Origin: UBA1351 sp963677625
GTDB lineage: Bacteria > Bacillota > Clostridia > Lachnospirales > Vallitaleaceae
Assembly (NCBI GenBank): GCA_963677625.2
Contig: CAXXSW010000001.1
Coordinates: 62,001-126,000, forward strand
Length of the DNA: 64,000 nucleotides
Direction: 5' to 3'
Position 1 is the stretch's first letter, and each line of letters opens with the position of its first letter. Position numbers and translations under genes: made by a program. This document shows, piece by piece, positions 1 to 8,236 of the stretch. The notes under the pieces were generated by a model. It made no database searches and had not been told where the DNA came from. It saw nothing but the letters and a program-made list of their open reading frames with translations.

Positions 1-725
1 ACCCATTCCTGTGAATTAATAGTTACAGTCAAACCGTCGTCTGAAAGGAAGCTACCTCCGTTACTGGATACAATATCCGCAATATTGGATGAACCCCACA
101 TTGGCTCCCAAACATACTCAATAGCATCTACTCCTGTATTAATACCTTTTACTTTATCATACAAACCTGCTAGTGTCTGCCAATCCCCCAAGTCTTCTTC
201 CAAAGCTCCCCCTTGACTTAATACCTCCTTGTTATAATAGAGCACTTGTGATGTACCATATGCAGGAGCAAAAGCTAATTTTCCATCCCTTGTTCCAGCT
301 TTAAGAAACCCTCCAACGATATCATCCTTATCATAGGTTTGTGGCATATAATCTTCAAAATACTCTACTAATCCTTTTTGAAAAAACACATCTTTAGAAC
401 CACCAGCTACTAAAGCAGGAACCGTTTTCCCTGCATATGCGGCCTGAAGCTTTTCATCGATTTCAGAATAAGAACCGACAACTACCGGCTTAACAAGGTA
501 ATCACTTTGAGAATCATTGTATTCATCAATAATAATATTTAGTCCATCACCTAATGAACCACCTAAGGCATGCCAAAATTCAATCTCTACAGGTTCCTTT
601 GCTTCATTAGCACCATCACCAGTTTCTAATGCACCCTTTACCTGGGCAATTTCATTCTCATTACTGGCTGCTCCACAAGCAGACAGCATCATAATCATTA
701 CCAATAACAAAACTATCTTTTTCAT
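1..725 (-). CDS. ugpB: Sugar/glycerol-3-phosphate ABC transporter substrate-binding lipoprotein, partial
   Basis: This gene starts at 725 and runs off the left edge, so only about 241 N-terminal residues are visible. The start has a lipoprotein signal: MKK, a hydrophobic stretch, then LSAC at about residue 16, so the mature protein should be lipid-anchored outside the membrane. After an acidic linker comes FWHALGGSLGDGLN, followed by a conserved PVVVGSYSEIDEKLQAAYAG stretch. This resembles the start of UgpB-type extracellular solute-binding proteins. It follows two permease genes at 25 bp spacing and is the last visible gene of that operon. Ligand specificity (glycerol-3-phosphate versus another sugar phosphate or oligosaccharide) is inferred from resemblance and from the DeoR-type neighbour. 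No ATPase subunit is visible; it may lie beyond the edge. Confidence 0.85.
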   Translation of the reverse strand, partial: MKKIVLLLVMIMMLSACGAASNENEIAQVKGALETGDGANEAKEPVEIEFWHALGGSLGDGLNIIIDEYNDSQSDYLVKPVVVGSYSEIDEKLQAAYAGKTVPALVAGGSKDVFFQKGLVEYFEDYMPQTYDKDDIVGGFLKAGTRDGKLAFAPAYGTSQVLYYNKEVLSQGGALEEDLGDWQTLAGLYDKVKGINTGVDAIEYVWEPMWGSSNIADIVSSNGGSFLSDDGLTVTINSQEW

Positions 726-749
726 TTCTTCCTCCACTTTTCCTTTTGT

Positions 750-1583
750 CTATTTAAGACCACTATCTTCCATTATGCCTGTTACAAACCACTTTTGACC
801 TAAGATAAATACAATAATAACAGGAATGATAGTCACCGTGCTGGCAAGCATAACTTCAGACCAATTCATTCCATAAGCACCATCTTGAATAAAAAACTGT
901 CTTAGACCTTGTGAGACCAAATATTTTTTTTGGTCTTTCAGCAAAATACTTGGCCACATGTAGTTGTTGTACTGTTGAACAAAGGTTAGTACAAAGACCG
1001 TATAAAATGCTGATTTATTCAAAGGAAATATGACATGACGTAATATCTTCCAATGATTCGCTCCATCCATTCTCGCTGCATCTACATAATCTTTACTCAT
1101 CTTCATAAATGACTGTCTTAAATAGAAGACGGCAAAGATACTAGCAACATAAGTGAACATTAAACCTGTCAGGGTATCCACCAAGCCAAGGTTAGCCAAA
1201 ATAACATAGGCAGGCACATAAGTCACAGCACCAGGCAGCATGTATATAGCTAAAACTATATAGAAGAGCCAATTGCTGTACTTGTTTCCCATAAATACGA
1301 TAACATAAGTAAATAAGGTTGATGCAATTAACATAATCAATGTCCCAACGATACCTACGTAAAAGCTGTTTAATATATATGAGGTAAACTTAATATTTTT
1401 AAGACTATCTATTACATGGATTAAGTCCCAGCTTCCCGGAAGAAGTTTATAAGGTGTCTGCCAAATTTCGTTGTTGGTTTTAAATATGCCAAGAACCATC
1501 CAAATAAAAGGAAAGGCAAATACTATTGATACCGAAATCAAGAAAATGTGTTTTAGGAAAGCTAATATGTCTTCTTTTCTCAT
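750..1583 (-). CDS. ugpE: ABC transporter permease, UgpE/MalG type
   Basis: This is an inner-membrane permease of the carbohydrate ABC importer family (CUT1), 277 residues with about six hydrophobic segments. The cytoplasmic EAA-type loop reads DAARMDGANHWKILRHVIFP (about residues 170-190) and is the contact site for the ATPase subunit. I chose the ATG at 1583 because it has AAAGGATG upstream and gives a normal family length. A longer reading from 1640 would overlap the preceding gene and lacks a good ribosome binding site. It pairs with the UgpA-type permease just upstream and the binding protein downstream, forming the membrane pore of one importer. Confidence 0.9.
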   Translation of the reverse strand: MRKEDILAFLKHIFLISVSIVFAFPFIWMVLGIFKTNNEIWQTPYKLLPGSWDLIHVIDSLKNIKFTSYILNSFYVGIVGTLIMLIASTLFTYVIVFMGNKYSNWLFYIVLAIYMLPGAVTYVPAYVILANLGLVDTLTGLMFTYVASIFAVFYLRQSFMKMSKDYVDAARMDGANHWKILRHVIFPLNKSAFYTVFVLTFVQQYNNYMWPSILLKDQKKYLVSQGLRQFFIQDGAYGMNWSEVMLASTVTIIPVIIVFILGQKWFVTGIMEDSGLK

Positions 1584-1596
1584 ATTCTCATCCTTT

Positions 1597-2466
1597 CTAC
1601 TCGTAATGTACATACTTTTTACTAATAAGGGAACTGGCAAGGGAAAGAGCTAGTATCAAAGCCAGGATTATCATGGCAACAGCGTTGGCTGGACCCATTT
1701 GAAAGTTTTGAAAGGCCTTTTCGTAGTACATATATAGAAGGGTTGTTGTCGAACCCCCAGGACCTCCTTGTGTCATAATCTGTATTTGATCATAGACCTG
1801 AATAGCTGAAATCAAATTAATAATAAAAAGAAAATATGTTGTGGGTGAAATTAGGGGCAATGTAATATGTATAAATGTATTCCACCAGTTTCCACCATCA
1901 ATCCTAGCTGCCTCGTATGCACTTTTAGGCACTTTCTCAAGTGCCCCTAAATAAAAGAGCATAGTCCATCCTATTGACTTCCAAACGGTAAATATGATGA
2001 TACCAAGCATAGCGGTGTCACCGGAATGAAGCCATTGTAAGGGTTCAATTCCAAAAGTAGAAAGAATATAGTTGGCAAAACCTCGGTCAGGCTCATAAAT
2101 CCAGGACCAAACAAGAGCTACAGCAACCGTTGGTGTAATCCAAGGTGAAAAAATGATTAATTGGTATATTCTTCCTCCCCTAAAATTCTCCTGAAAGAGA
2201 AGGGCGAAGGCCAAACCTAATAAGATTGTCAATCCTATAGTTCCAAAGGCAAAAATAAATGTATTTAGAAGAACATCTATAAAATCAGGATCACCTAGCA
2301 TATATTCATAATTTTCTAAACCGACAAAATTAAATGTTGGCGATATATAATCCCAATCCGTCAAACTAATAAAAAAAGAAGTTAACAAGGGTATAATCCA
2401 AAATAATATCAAGGGTATTAAAAAGGGCATCAAAAAACCTATTCGTGTACTTTTTCTATGTTTCAC
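1597..2466 (-). CDS. ugpA: ABC transporter permease, UgpA/MalF type
   Basis: This is the first permease of the importer, 289 residues with six predicted membrane segments. The EAA loop YEAARIDGGNWWNTFIHITLP lies near residues 185-205. The start is a GTG at 2466, supported by GGAGG seven bases upstream; the nearby ATG at 2470 is out of frame and hits a stop after four codons. The gene is 13 bp from the second permease, so they are co-transcribed. The 245 bp leader upstream carries repeated T-rich elements that may be the operator for the DeoR-type regulator encoded next door. The sequence shows the family clearly; the substrate is inferred. Confidence 0.9.
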   Translation of the reverse strand: MKHRKSTRIGFLMPFLIPLILFWIIPLLTSFFISLTDWDYISPTFNFVGLENYEYMLGDPDFIDVLLNTFIFAFGTIGLTILLGLAFALLFQENFRGGRIYQLIIFSPWITPTVAVALVWSWIYEPDRGFANYILSTFGIEPLQWLHSGDTAMLGIIIFTVWKSIGWTMLFYLGALEKVPKSAYEAARIDGGNWWNTFIHITLPLISPTTYFLFIINLISAIQVYDQIQIMTQGGPGGSTTTLLYMYYEKAFQNFQMGPANAVAMIILALILALSLASSLISKKYVHYE

Positions 2467-2560
2467 TCATTTTCCTCCCATAATCACAGGTCTTCTCTTT
2501 ATTACGTTCTATTATTTACTGCCTGTATAAAAAGAATACCATCGTTAATAGGCAATAAAA

Positions 2561-2644
2561 ATAAAAACCAAGTAAACAAGTGTTAATTATATGTTTATTT
2601 TTGGTTTTATAGATTCGTTATTTTGTTTTTATTTGGTTTATTTG
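2561..2644. promoter_or_regulatory. Candidate DeoR-family operator repeats
   Basis: Three related T-rich elements sit between the regulator gene and the ugpA start. TGTTTATTTTTGGTTTTAT is at 2592-2610 (+) and TGTTTTTATTTGGTTTATTT at 2624-2643 (+). CTTGTTTACTTGGTTTTTAT is at 2561-2580 on the minus strand. DeoR-family repressors of sugar-phosphate operons often bind repeated T-rich sites. That this regulator binds here is inference. I found no convincing sigma-A promoter in the gap. Confidence 0.35.
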
Positions 2645-2711
2645 ATTTTTTAAATGAAAATTTTGTTTCTATAAAATGGGATCTGAACAATAAGTTCTTA
2701 ACCTGATAAGT

Positions 2712-3509
2712 CTACGCTTTATAGTATAGAACACCCATTTCTTTCAGTCTTTTTTGCCATTTTACATCTAAAAGATGATTGGTAACCAAAACATCCACAT
2801 CTCTTAGGTCCATGGACTTATATCGTTTGACTACATCAAATTTAGAACTATCTGCTAAGACAATCTTTCTATCAGCTTGTTTGCTAACCCTATCCGCTAT
2901 GTGAAAAGCAACCTGATCCCCATTGGTACAATGTTTATCTAAGTCAATCCCATCAAAGGACAGAAACATATGATTAAAATTAATGGATTCCACCATACGG
3001 TCAAAATAAGGTCCATAAGTTGTTTGAATATCTGTATGTACCTGGCCGCCAATAAAGAGCAACTCATGCTGATTCTCCTTAAAGGACTTCTCTAGCCCCT
3101 CCATAGCATACTTGGTAAGAACAGCAATAGACGGGGTAACGATTAGCAGATTTTTTCTTCTTGCTATATAATTTAGAAGATAGGATACTGTAGAACCCCC
3201 GTCTATATAGATACAATCGCCATCACTAATTAAGTCTACTGCCCTAAAACAAATATGTTTCTTATCTTCTTCATTGATATTCTTTTTCTCTGTAAACCGA
3301 TATTTACTGTCCATCAACTTGTCATCAGACACCTTAATTCCACCATGGTATCTCTCATATCCAAATTGCTTGACCAAAAAGTCAAAATCGTTTCGAATAG
3401 TTTCTTTGGTCACTTTAAAGAGTTTGGCCATCTCATTGACATGTACAGAATTCTCGGTCTGGAGAATTGATTCCAGCTCTCTTCTACGTTTACTTACTTT
3501 AGATACCAT
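2712..3509 (-). CDS. DeoR/GlpR-family transcriptional regulator
   Basis: This is a cytoplasmic transcriptional regulator of 265 residues, the usual DeoR-family length. Residues 5-60 form a winged helix-turn-helix (HVNEMAKLFKVTKETIRNDF). Residues 80-240 form the DeoRC sugar-phosphate sensor fold, with IYIDGGSTVSYL and FLSFDGID as the typical ligand-site motifs. Start at 3509 has GGAGG four to five bases upstream. A sigma-A-like promoter lies at 3537-3564. It is transcribed ahead of, and in the same direction as, the importer genes, which suggests it controls them in response to a phosphorylated sugar or glycerol derivative. The effector is unknown. Confidence 0.88.
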   Translation of the reverse strand: MVSKVSKRRRELESILQTENSVHVNEMAKLFKVTKETIRNDFDFLVKQFGYERYHGGIKVSDDKLMDSKYRFTEKKNINEEDKKHICFRAVDLISDGDCIYIDGGSTVSYLLNYIARRKNLLIVTPSIAVLTKYAMEGLEKSFKENQHELLFIGGQVHTDIQTTYGPYFDRMVESINFNHMFLSFDGIDLDKHCTNGDQVAFHIADRVSKQADRKIVLADSSKFDVVKRYKSMDLRDVDVLVTNHLLDVKWQKRLKEMGVLYYKA

Positions 3510-3536
3510 AAGCCCTCCTCTTCTAATCTAAAAATA

Positions 3537-3564
3537 ATTATACAGGAAGACTTGATTTTCTCAA
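3537..3564 (-). promoter_or_regulatory. Sigma-A promoter for the deoR-type gene
   Basis: On the minus strand TTGAGA (3559-3564) and TATAAT (3537-3542) are separated by 16 bp. The regulator gene starts 28 bp downstream of the -10 box. Confidence 0.65.
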
Positions 3565-3649
3565 TAGACTTTACATAGATTTAGCATTTTATCTTCTTTT
3601 AATCAACTTCATTAGACTGTTAACGACGTAAGCAATGGTCCTGGTTTTA

Positions 3650-3690
3650 TATACAAAGAAGGAGTTGTCACACCTTAGTGTAACAACTCC
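3650..3690 (-). terminator. Intrinsic terminator after rpmF
   Basis: A hairpin at 3661-3690 pairs GGAGTTGT...ACAC with GTGT...ACAACTCC around a CTTA loop. On the minus strand it is followed by a T-rich stretch (TTCTTTGTAT). It lies 20 bp past the rpmF stop. Confidence 0.8.
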
Positions 3691-3710
3691 TTTATCATCG
3701 TTTTATCTGA

Positions 3711-3890
3711 TTATTCAGCGTCTACAACAACTTTATTCTTATATGTTCCGCAAGCTTTACAAGCTCTATGTGGCATCATTAATTCACCGCACTTTGGACA
3801 CTTAGCCAAGTTAGGAGCATTCAACTTAAAGTTTTGGCTTCTTCTCTTGTCTCTTCTCGCTGCAGATACTTTACGCTTTGGTACTGCCAT
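3711..3890 (-). CDS. rpmF: 50S ribosomal protein L32
   Basis: This short gene encodes a 59-residue protein starting MAVPKRKVSAARRDKRRSQN, the hallmark of bacterial L32, a small structural protein of the large ribosomal subunit. A zinc ribbon is formed by CPKC (31-34) and CKAC (44-47), so this is the zinc-binding form. It lies four bases after the DUF177 gene, the common bacterial pairing, and is followed by a clear terminator. The shared promoter is the perfect sigma-A site at 4446-4474. Confidence 0.97.
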   Translation of the reverse strand: MAVPKRKVSAARRDKRRSQNFKLNAPNLAKCPKCGELMMPHRACKACGTYKNKVVVDAE

Positions 3891-3894
3891 TTCC

Positions 3895-4398
3895 TTACAC
3901 CTCCTTAAATTCGCTTTCTAGCAAATCTTTGAATTGGGCCATTCTAATGTCAATCTGACCACGATCACATGTACATTCTTTTACATTCCTGTTAACACCA
4001 CATTCAGGGCATATCCCCTTACACTCAGCATCGCACAGTACTTTTTGTGGAAATTCACGAATCAGTTCCTGATGTATGAATTCTTTCAAATCAAGGTTCG
4101 CACCTTGAATATAGGCACTGTCCTCTTCTTCGTGAAGGTGTATATCTCTGGAAAATTCCGTTTTAATGTTAACATGAACGTCTTTCGTACACCGATCACA
4201 AGGTATAACCAATGTAGTACTAGATATACCTTCAATTGTAATTTCGCTTTTAGCATACTTCTTAAGTGTTACCTTAAAATGTACACCCTCTGTTGCCGGA
4301 ACTTGAATTGTACCGTCATCATAAACGAAATCATTAAAGGTTTCTTCAATCATCACCTGATCTTGTCTATTAAAAATTTCGACCAAATGTATTAACAT
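3895..4398 (-). CDS. DUF177 (YceD) family protein, 23S rRNA accumulation protein
   Basis: This cytoplasmic protein of 167 residues belongs to the DUF177/YceD family, which is linked to 23S rRNA accumulation and almost always precedes rpmF. Visible marks are the central CDRCTKDV motif (about 78-85), an acidic middle (LHEEEDSAYIQG), and a C-terminal cysteine cluster (CDAECKGICPECG, then CTCD) that probably binds metal. The ATG at 4398 follows GGTGAG. The family's molecular role is not well established, so the function rests on family and context. Confidence 0.9.
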   Translation of the reverse strand: MLIHLVEIFNRQDQVMIEETFNDFVYDDGTIQVPATEGVHFKVTLKKYAKSEITIEGISSTTLVIPCDRCTKDVHVNIKTEFSRDIHLHEEEDSAYIQGANLDLKEFIHQELIREFPQKVLCDAECKGICPECGVNRNVKECTCDRGQIDIRMAQFKDLLESEFKEV

Positions 4399-4445
4399 AA
4401 TCTCACCTTCTTTGGGTGGTGTCTGCTTTTAAATCACCAACAGAT

Positions 4446-4474
4446 ATTATACCTAGGTCAATCCTATTTGTCAA
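4446..4474 (-). promoter_or_regulatory. Consensus sigma-A promoter for DUF177-rpmF
   Basis: On the minus strand TTGACA (4469-4474), a 17 bp spacer and TATAAT (4446-4451) match the consensus exactly. It separates rpmF transcription from the upstream acetate genes. Confidence 0.85.
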
Positions 4475-4537
4475 CTAGATTTATATAAATAATGATAAAT
4501 CTCTATATGAAAGGGTTAATCTTAGGTCGAGATTATA

Positions 4538-5728
4538 TTATACCAGACTTTTAGTCTCACGTGCAATCATTAATTCTTCGTTAGTAGGAATAACCAATGA
4601 GCGAGTCGTTGCATCTTTTGCTGAGAAATCTCTTTCAATACCTCTACAGTTGTTAAGTTCATCATCGATCTTAACTCCAAGATAACTCAAGTAATCACAA
4701 ATACCTTTTCGAACGTGCTTATTGTTTTCGCCAAGACCGGCAGTAAAGACAACCGCATCTAGGCCATTCATAGACGCAGCGTAAGCACCAATGTATTTAG
4801 CTACTCTATACTCAAAGACATCCATAGTCATAATAGCTCTTTTGTTACCATCATCTACCGCATTTTCAAGATCTCTAAAATCACTGGAAATGCCTGATAA
4901 ACCAAGTACACCAGATTTTTTATTCAATACATCCATAACTTCATCATGTGAAAGGCCTTCTTTGTCTGAAATGAAATCAGGAATTTTTGGATCAAGGTCA
5001 CCTGAACGAGTTCCCATTACCAAACCTTCAAGAGGTGTAAGCCCCATAGATGTATCAACTGACTTACCACTATCAACAGCACAAACTGACGCACCGTTAC
5101 CAAGATGACATACAACAATCTTAAGGTCTTTAATATCTTTATTAAGGAATTCAGCTGTTTTATATGCTACATATTTATGTGAAGTACCATGGAAACCATA
5201 ACGTCGTATTTTAAGTCTTTCATAATAATCATATGGCAAGGCATATAAGTAAGCTTTTTCTGGCATTGTTTGATGGAAAGCCGTATCAAAAACAGCAACA
5301 TTTGGAACCTTTGGAAGAACAGCCTGAACCGCTGCGATACCTGTAAGATTAGCCGGATTATGTAAAGGAGCAAGTTCAATACAATCTTCAATTGCAGCAA
5401 TAACTTCATCGTTGATTACAACTGATTCAGAAAAATTTTCTCCACCGTGTACAACCCTGTGACCCACAGCAGAAATCTCGTCCATAGATGAGATAGCCCC
5501 GTGATCTGTATGAGTTAAGGCCTCAAGTACAAATTGAACTGCCTTTTCATGATTTGGCATATCTCCCTGAATAACTACTTTTTCACCATCTTTTGGTGTG
5601 TGTTTGATTTGAGAACCATCAATACCGATTCTTTCACAAATACCTAAAGCAAGTACGTCTTCGTTTTCCATATTTATTAATTGATATTTAAGTGATGAAC
5701 TACCACAGTTAAGTACTAATATATTCAT
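4538..5728 (-). CDS. ackA: Acetate kinase
   Basis: Acetate kinase makes ATP and acetate from acetyl phosphate, the energy-yielding last step of fermentation to acetate. The 396-residue protein has full family length, with the N-terminal MNILVLNCGSSSLKYQ phosphate-binding motif. It also has FDTAFHQTMPEKAYLYALPY (about 147-166), HLGNGASVCAV (about 206-216) and the GLTPLEGLVMGTRSGDLDP signature. The start at 5728 follows AGGAGA. It lies 10 bp behind pta and is translated with it as one operon. The enzyme is cytoplasmic. Confidence 0.98.
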   Translation of the reverse strand: MNILVLNCGSSSLKYQLINMENEDVLALGICERIGIDGSQIKHTPKDGEKVVIQGDMPNHEKAVQFVLEALTHTDHGAISSMDEISAVGHRVVHGGENFSESVVINDEVIAAIEDCIELAPLHNPANLTGIAAVQAVLPKVPNVAVFDTAFHQTMPEKAYLYALPYDYYERLKIRRYGFHGTSHKYVAYKTAEFLNKDIKDLKIVVCHLGNGASVCAVDSGKSVDTSMGLTPLEGLVMGTRSGDLDPKIPDFISDKEGLSHDEVMDVLNKKSGVLGLSGISSDFRDLENAVDDGNKRAIMTMDVFEYRVAKYIGAYAASMNGLDAVVFTAGLGENNKHVRKGICDYLSYLGVKIDDELNNCRGIERDFSAKDATTRSLVIPTNEELMIARETKSLV

Positions 5729-5738
5729 TTTCGTTCTC

Positions 5739-6737
5739 CTATCCTTGATTAATAGCCTGAACAGCAGTTACTGCAACTACACCAACAATGTCATCTGCTG
5801 AACAACCTCTTGAAAGATCGTTTACAGGCATAGCAATACCTTGAGTAATCGGTCCATATGCTTCTGCTTTTGCCAAACGTTGGGTCAATTTATAACCAAT
5901 ATTACCTGCATCAAGATCTGGGAATACTAAAACATTAACTTTACCGGCAACTTCACTACCTGGGGCCTTAGATGCACCAACGCTTGGTACAATAGCAGCA
6001 TCCAATTGAAATTCACCATCAATATTAAAGTCAGGATATTTTTCCTTTGCTAATTGAGTAGCCTCAACTACCTTGTCAACATCAGGATGACTAGCACTCC
6101 CTTTTGTTGAATGGCTTAACATACCAACAACTGGCTCTGCTCCAACAAGGGCCTTAAAGGATTTTGCACTCGAACCTGCTATAGATGCCAACTCATTTGC
6201 TGATGGATTTTGAACCAATCCACAATCAGAAAATATAAATGTACCCTTGTATCCAAGGTCACAATCAGGAACAACCATAACAAAGAATGAAGAAACGAGA
6301 TCTGCACCTGGTGCAGTCTTAAGAATTTGTAATGATGGTCTAAGCACATTACCAGTTGAGTTAATAGCACCTGCTACCATACCACCGGCTAACCCTTTTT
6401 TAACCATCATAACACCTAGATATAAAGGATTTGTTGTTAATAATTCACGAGCTGTCTCCTCAGTCATACCTTTCTTTTTTCGAAGGTCAACGAGTGTTTC
6501 TACATAATCATCCATTTGGTCAAAAGACTTGGGATCAACAATTGTAGCGCCGTCAATATTTAAGTTACCTGCTTTTTCTTTAATTTCGCTTTCACTACCA
6601 ACTAAAATAACATTAGCAATTCCTTCTTCCAAAATTTTCTCAGTAGCTACTAATGTTCTTTCTTCAAGGGATTCCGGTAGTACAATAGTCTGTACATTAC
6701 TTTTTGCTTTCGCTTTAATCGTTTCAATAAAACTCAA
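5739..6737 (-). CDS. pta: Phosphate acetyltransferase
   Basis: This enzyme interconverts acetyl-CoA plus phosphate with acetyl phosphate plus CoA, feeding acetate kinase directly downstream. The 332-residue protein is the short, class I form lacking the regulatory N-terminal domain of E. coli Pta. Visible marks are IVLPESLEERTLVATEKIL near the start, AGGMVAGAINSTGNVLRPSL in the middle and VLVFPDLDAGNIGYKLTQRL towards the end. The start appears to be a TTG at 6737, nine bases after GGAG. A promoter candidate with an embedded 10 bp palindrome lies at 6782-6810. Confidence 0.97.
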   Translation of the reverse strand: MSFIETIKAKAKSNVQTIVLPESLEERTLVATEKILEEGIANVILVGSESEIKEKAGNLNIDGATIVDPKSFDQMDDYVETLVDLRKKKGMTEETARELLTTNPLYLGVMMVKKGLAGGMVAGAINSTGNVLRPSLQILKTAPGADLVSSFFVMVVPDCDLGYKGTFIFSDCGLVQNPSANELASIAGSSAKSFKALVGAEPVVGMLSHSTKGSASHPDVDKVVEATQLAKEKYPDFNIDGEFQLDAAIVPSVGASKAPGSEVAGKVNVLVFPDLDAGNIGYKLTQRLAKAEAYGPITQGIAMPVNDLSRGCSADDIVGVVAVTAVQAINQG

Positions 6738-6781
6738 TTCTATATGCTCCTTTCGCGATATATATCATACCCATCGTTTAC

Positions 6782-6810
6782 ATTATAACGAAAATGTACA
6801 TTGTATACAA
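6782..6810 (-). promoter_or_regulatory. Promoter candidate for pta-ackA with palindrome
   Basis: On the minus strand TTGTAT (6805-6810), 17 bp and TATAAT (6782-6787). The -35 half is weak. It lies inside a perfect palindrome, TTGTATACAA (6801-6810), which could be a regulator site; that is inference. Confidence 0.5.
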
Positions 6811-6856
6811 GGCTTCTTTTTAATAATTCACATTTTTTCTTTTAAGTGATATAATT

Positions 6857-6886
6857 TTCACCTCAAAAGCTTAAATATGCTATACT
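6857..6886 (+). promoter_or_regulatory. Promoter candidate for tmcAL
   Basis: TTCACC (6857-6862), 18 bp and TATACT (6881-6886), ending 30 bp before the tmcAL start. The -35 box is a 4/6 match. Confidence 0.45.
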
Positions 6887-6915
6887 TTAATTAATTATTT
6901 CAAAGAGGTGATACT

Positions 6916-8202
6916 ATGAAAATATGCGGCATAATTGCAGAGTATAATCCGTTCCATCTAGGACATGCTTATCAACTAGAACAAACTAGACAAGAATATG
7001 ATGCTGATATTATTATCGTTGTTATGAGTGGTAATTTTGTTCAAAGGGGTGAACCAGCAGTTTTTGATCAATTTACGAGAACAGAGATGGCACTTATGGG
7101 TGGTGCTGACATTATTATTCAGCTTCCAACCTATTATGCAAGTGCTAGTGCAGAGAATTTTTCATATGGCGCTGTTTCTCTTCTTAACACTTTAGGTGTT
7201 GTGGATATTCTTTGTTTCGGTAGTGAATCCGGCCAGATTGAAGAACTTAAAAATATTGCTGATTTTCTGGCAATTGAACCAGCCAATTATAAAAACGCCC
7301 TAAAAAGCGAACTTAAAAAAGGTTATTCTTTTGCCAAAGCCAGGAGCTTAGCATTAGATGCTGCTTTTACGCAACCACACCTTGATTTATTGGATGGAAC
7401 GGATACAACTCAGTCTCGTCCTATTAATTCAGAGGTCCTTCTAAGGGGTTCCAATAATATCCTAGCTATTGAATATATGAAATCACTTCACAAATTATCC
7501 TCCTCTATAGAACCAGTCACCGTCAAACGGGTTGGTGCTTCTTATCTAAGTAATGATTTCGACCAGGTTCTACCAAGCGCTACAGCCATACGTCAGCATT
7601 TTTATAAATCACATAATCAATTGTCAACTTTTGATTCCCTTGCTAAGGCAATCCCTGAGAAGGTCATTCAAGTATTTAAGAAATCTTCAACCTATTTACC
7701 TATCTATATGGATGACATATTTCCTTATATCCTATATAAGTTACAGCTTTCTAAAGAAAGCGACACCAATGATATTTATGACTTACCTCTTCAGCTTTAT
7801 CAAAGGATCAAAAATAAGCTTGATTTTTCATTAAATTATGAAGATTTTCTTAGTGAGGTTCTTTCCAAGAACTTCACCAAGACCAGTATTCAAAGAAGTT
7901 TACTCCACCTCTATCTTAATATTAGAGTCTCAGATCTTGACTATATGAACGCAAATGGTCACCCTTACATACGCGTCCTTGGATTTAGGAAAGAAGCATC
8001 AGAAGCTCTCCGTCTCATAAAGAAAAAAACTGACCTACCTATTATTACTAATGTCAAAGACCATTCTAAGAAATTGTCTCCCTTTGGTAAGCATTTATTG
8101 GAAGCGGAAATGACCTACACTAACCTTTACCATCAATTGGTTTTTATTAAATATGGCATCAAAAAAAACAACGACTTCCGTCAACCGGTCATCGTTGTCT
8201 AA
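6916..8202 (+). CDS. tmcAL: tRNA(Met) cytidine acetate ligase
   Basis: This 428-residue cytoplasmic enzyme belongs to the TmcAL (YlbM) family, which uses acetate and ATP to acetylate the wobble cytidine of elongator tRNA-Met. The start MKICGIIAEYNPFHLGHAYQ carries the nucleotidyltransferase HLGH motif. SGNFVQRGEPAVFDQFTRTE and the ADIIIQLPTYYASASAENF region follow, as in the family. GAGGTG lies ahead of the ATG. It is monocistronic on the plus strand, divergent from pta-ackA and convergent with the coiled-coil gene. Use of free acetate may tie tRNA modification to the acetate pathway encoded next to it; that link is inference. Confidence 0.95.
   Translation: MKICGIIAEYNPFHLGHAYQLEQTRQEYDADIIIVVMSGNFVQRGEPAVFDQFTRTEMALMGGADIIIQLPTYYASASAENFSYGAVSLLNTLGVVDILCFGSESGQIEELKNIADFLAIEPANYKNALKSELKKGYSFAKARSLALDAAFTQPHLDLLDGTDTTQSRPINSEVLLRGSNNILAIEYMKSLHKLSSSIEPVTVKRVGASYLSNDFDQVLPSATAIRQHFYKSHNQLSTFDSLAKAIPEKVIQVFKKSSTYLPIYMDDIFPYILYKLQLSKESDTNDIYDLPLQLYQRIKNKLDFSLNYEDFLSEVLSKNFTKTSIQRSLLHLYLNIRVSDLDYMNANGHPYIRVLGFRKEASEALRLIKKKTDLPIITNVKDHSKKLSPFGKHLLEAEMTYTNLYHQLVFIKYGIKKNNDFRQPVIVV
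8161..8198 (-). terminator. Terminator inside the 3' end of tmcAL
   Basis: A hairpin pairs ACAACGA (8168-8174) with TCGTTGT (8192-8198). On the minus strand it is followed by eight T (8161-8168), so it ends the recG-rsmD-coaD-coiled-coil transcript. It lies within the coding end of the convergent tmcAL gene. Confidence 0.7.
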
Positions 8203-8236
8203 TCCTTCATGATTTTCAACTATAAACAAACTCTAC

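Noticed and set aside
2467..2711. Sigma-A promoter for ugpA
   Set aside because: Several partial -10 boxes occur but none has a -35 box at proper spacing.
4477..4502. AGATTTAT...ATAAATCT hairpin downstream of ackA as a terminator
   Set aside because: AT-only stem with no U-tract in the right place; it may only reflect AT-rich intergenic sequence.
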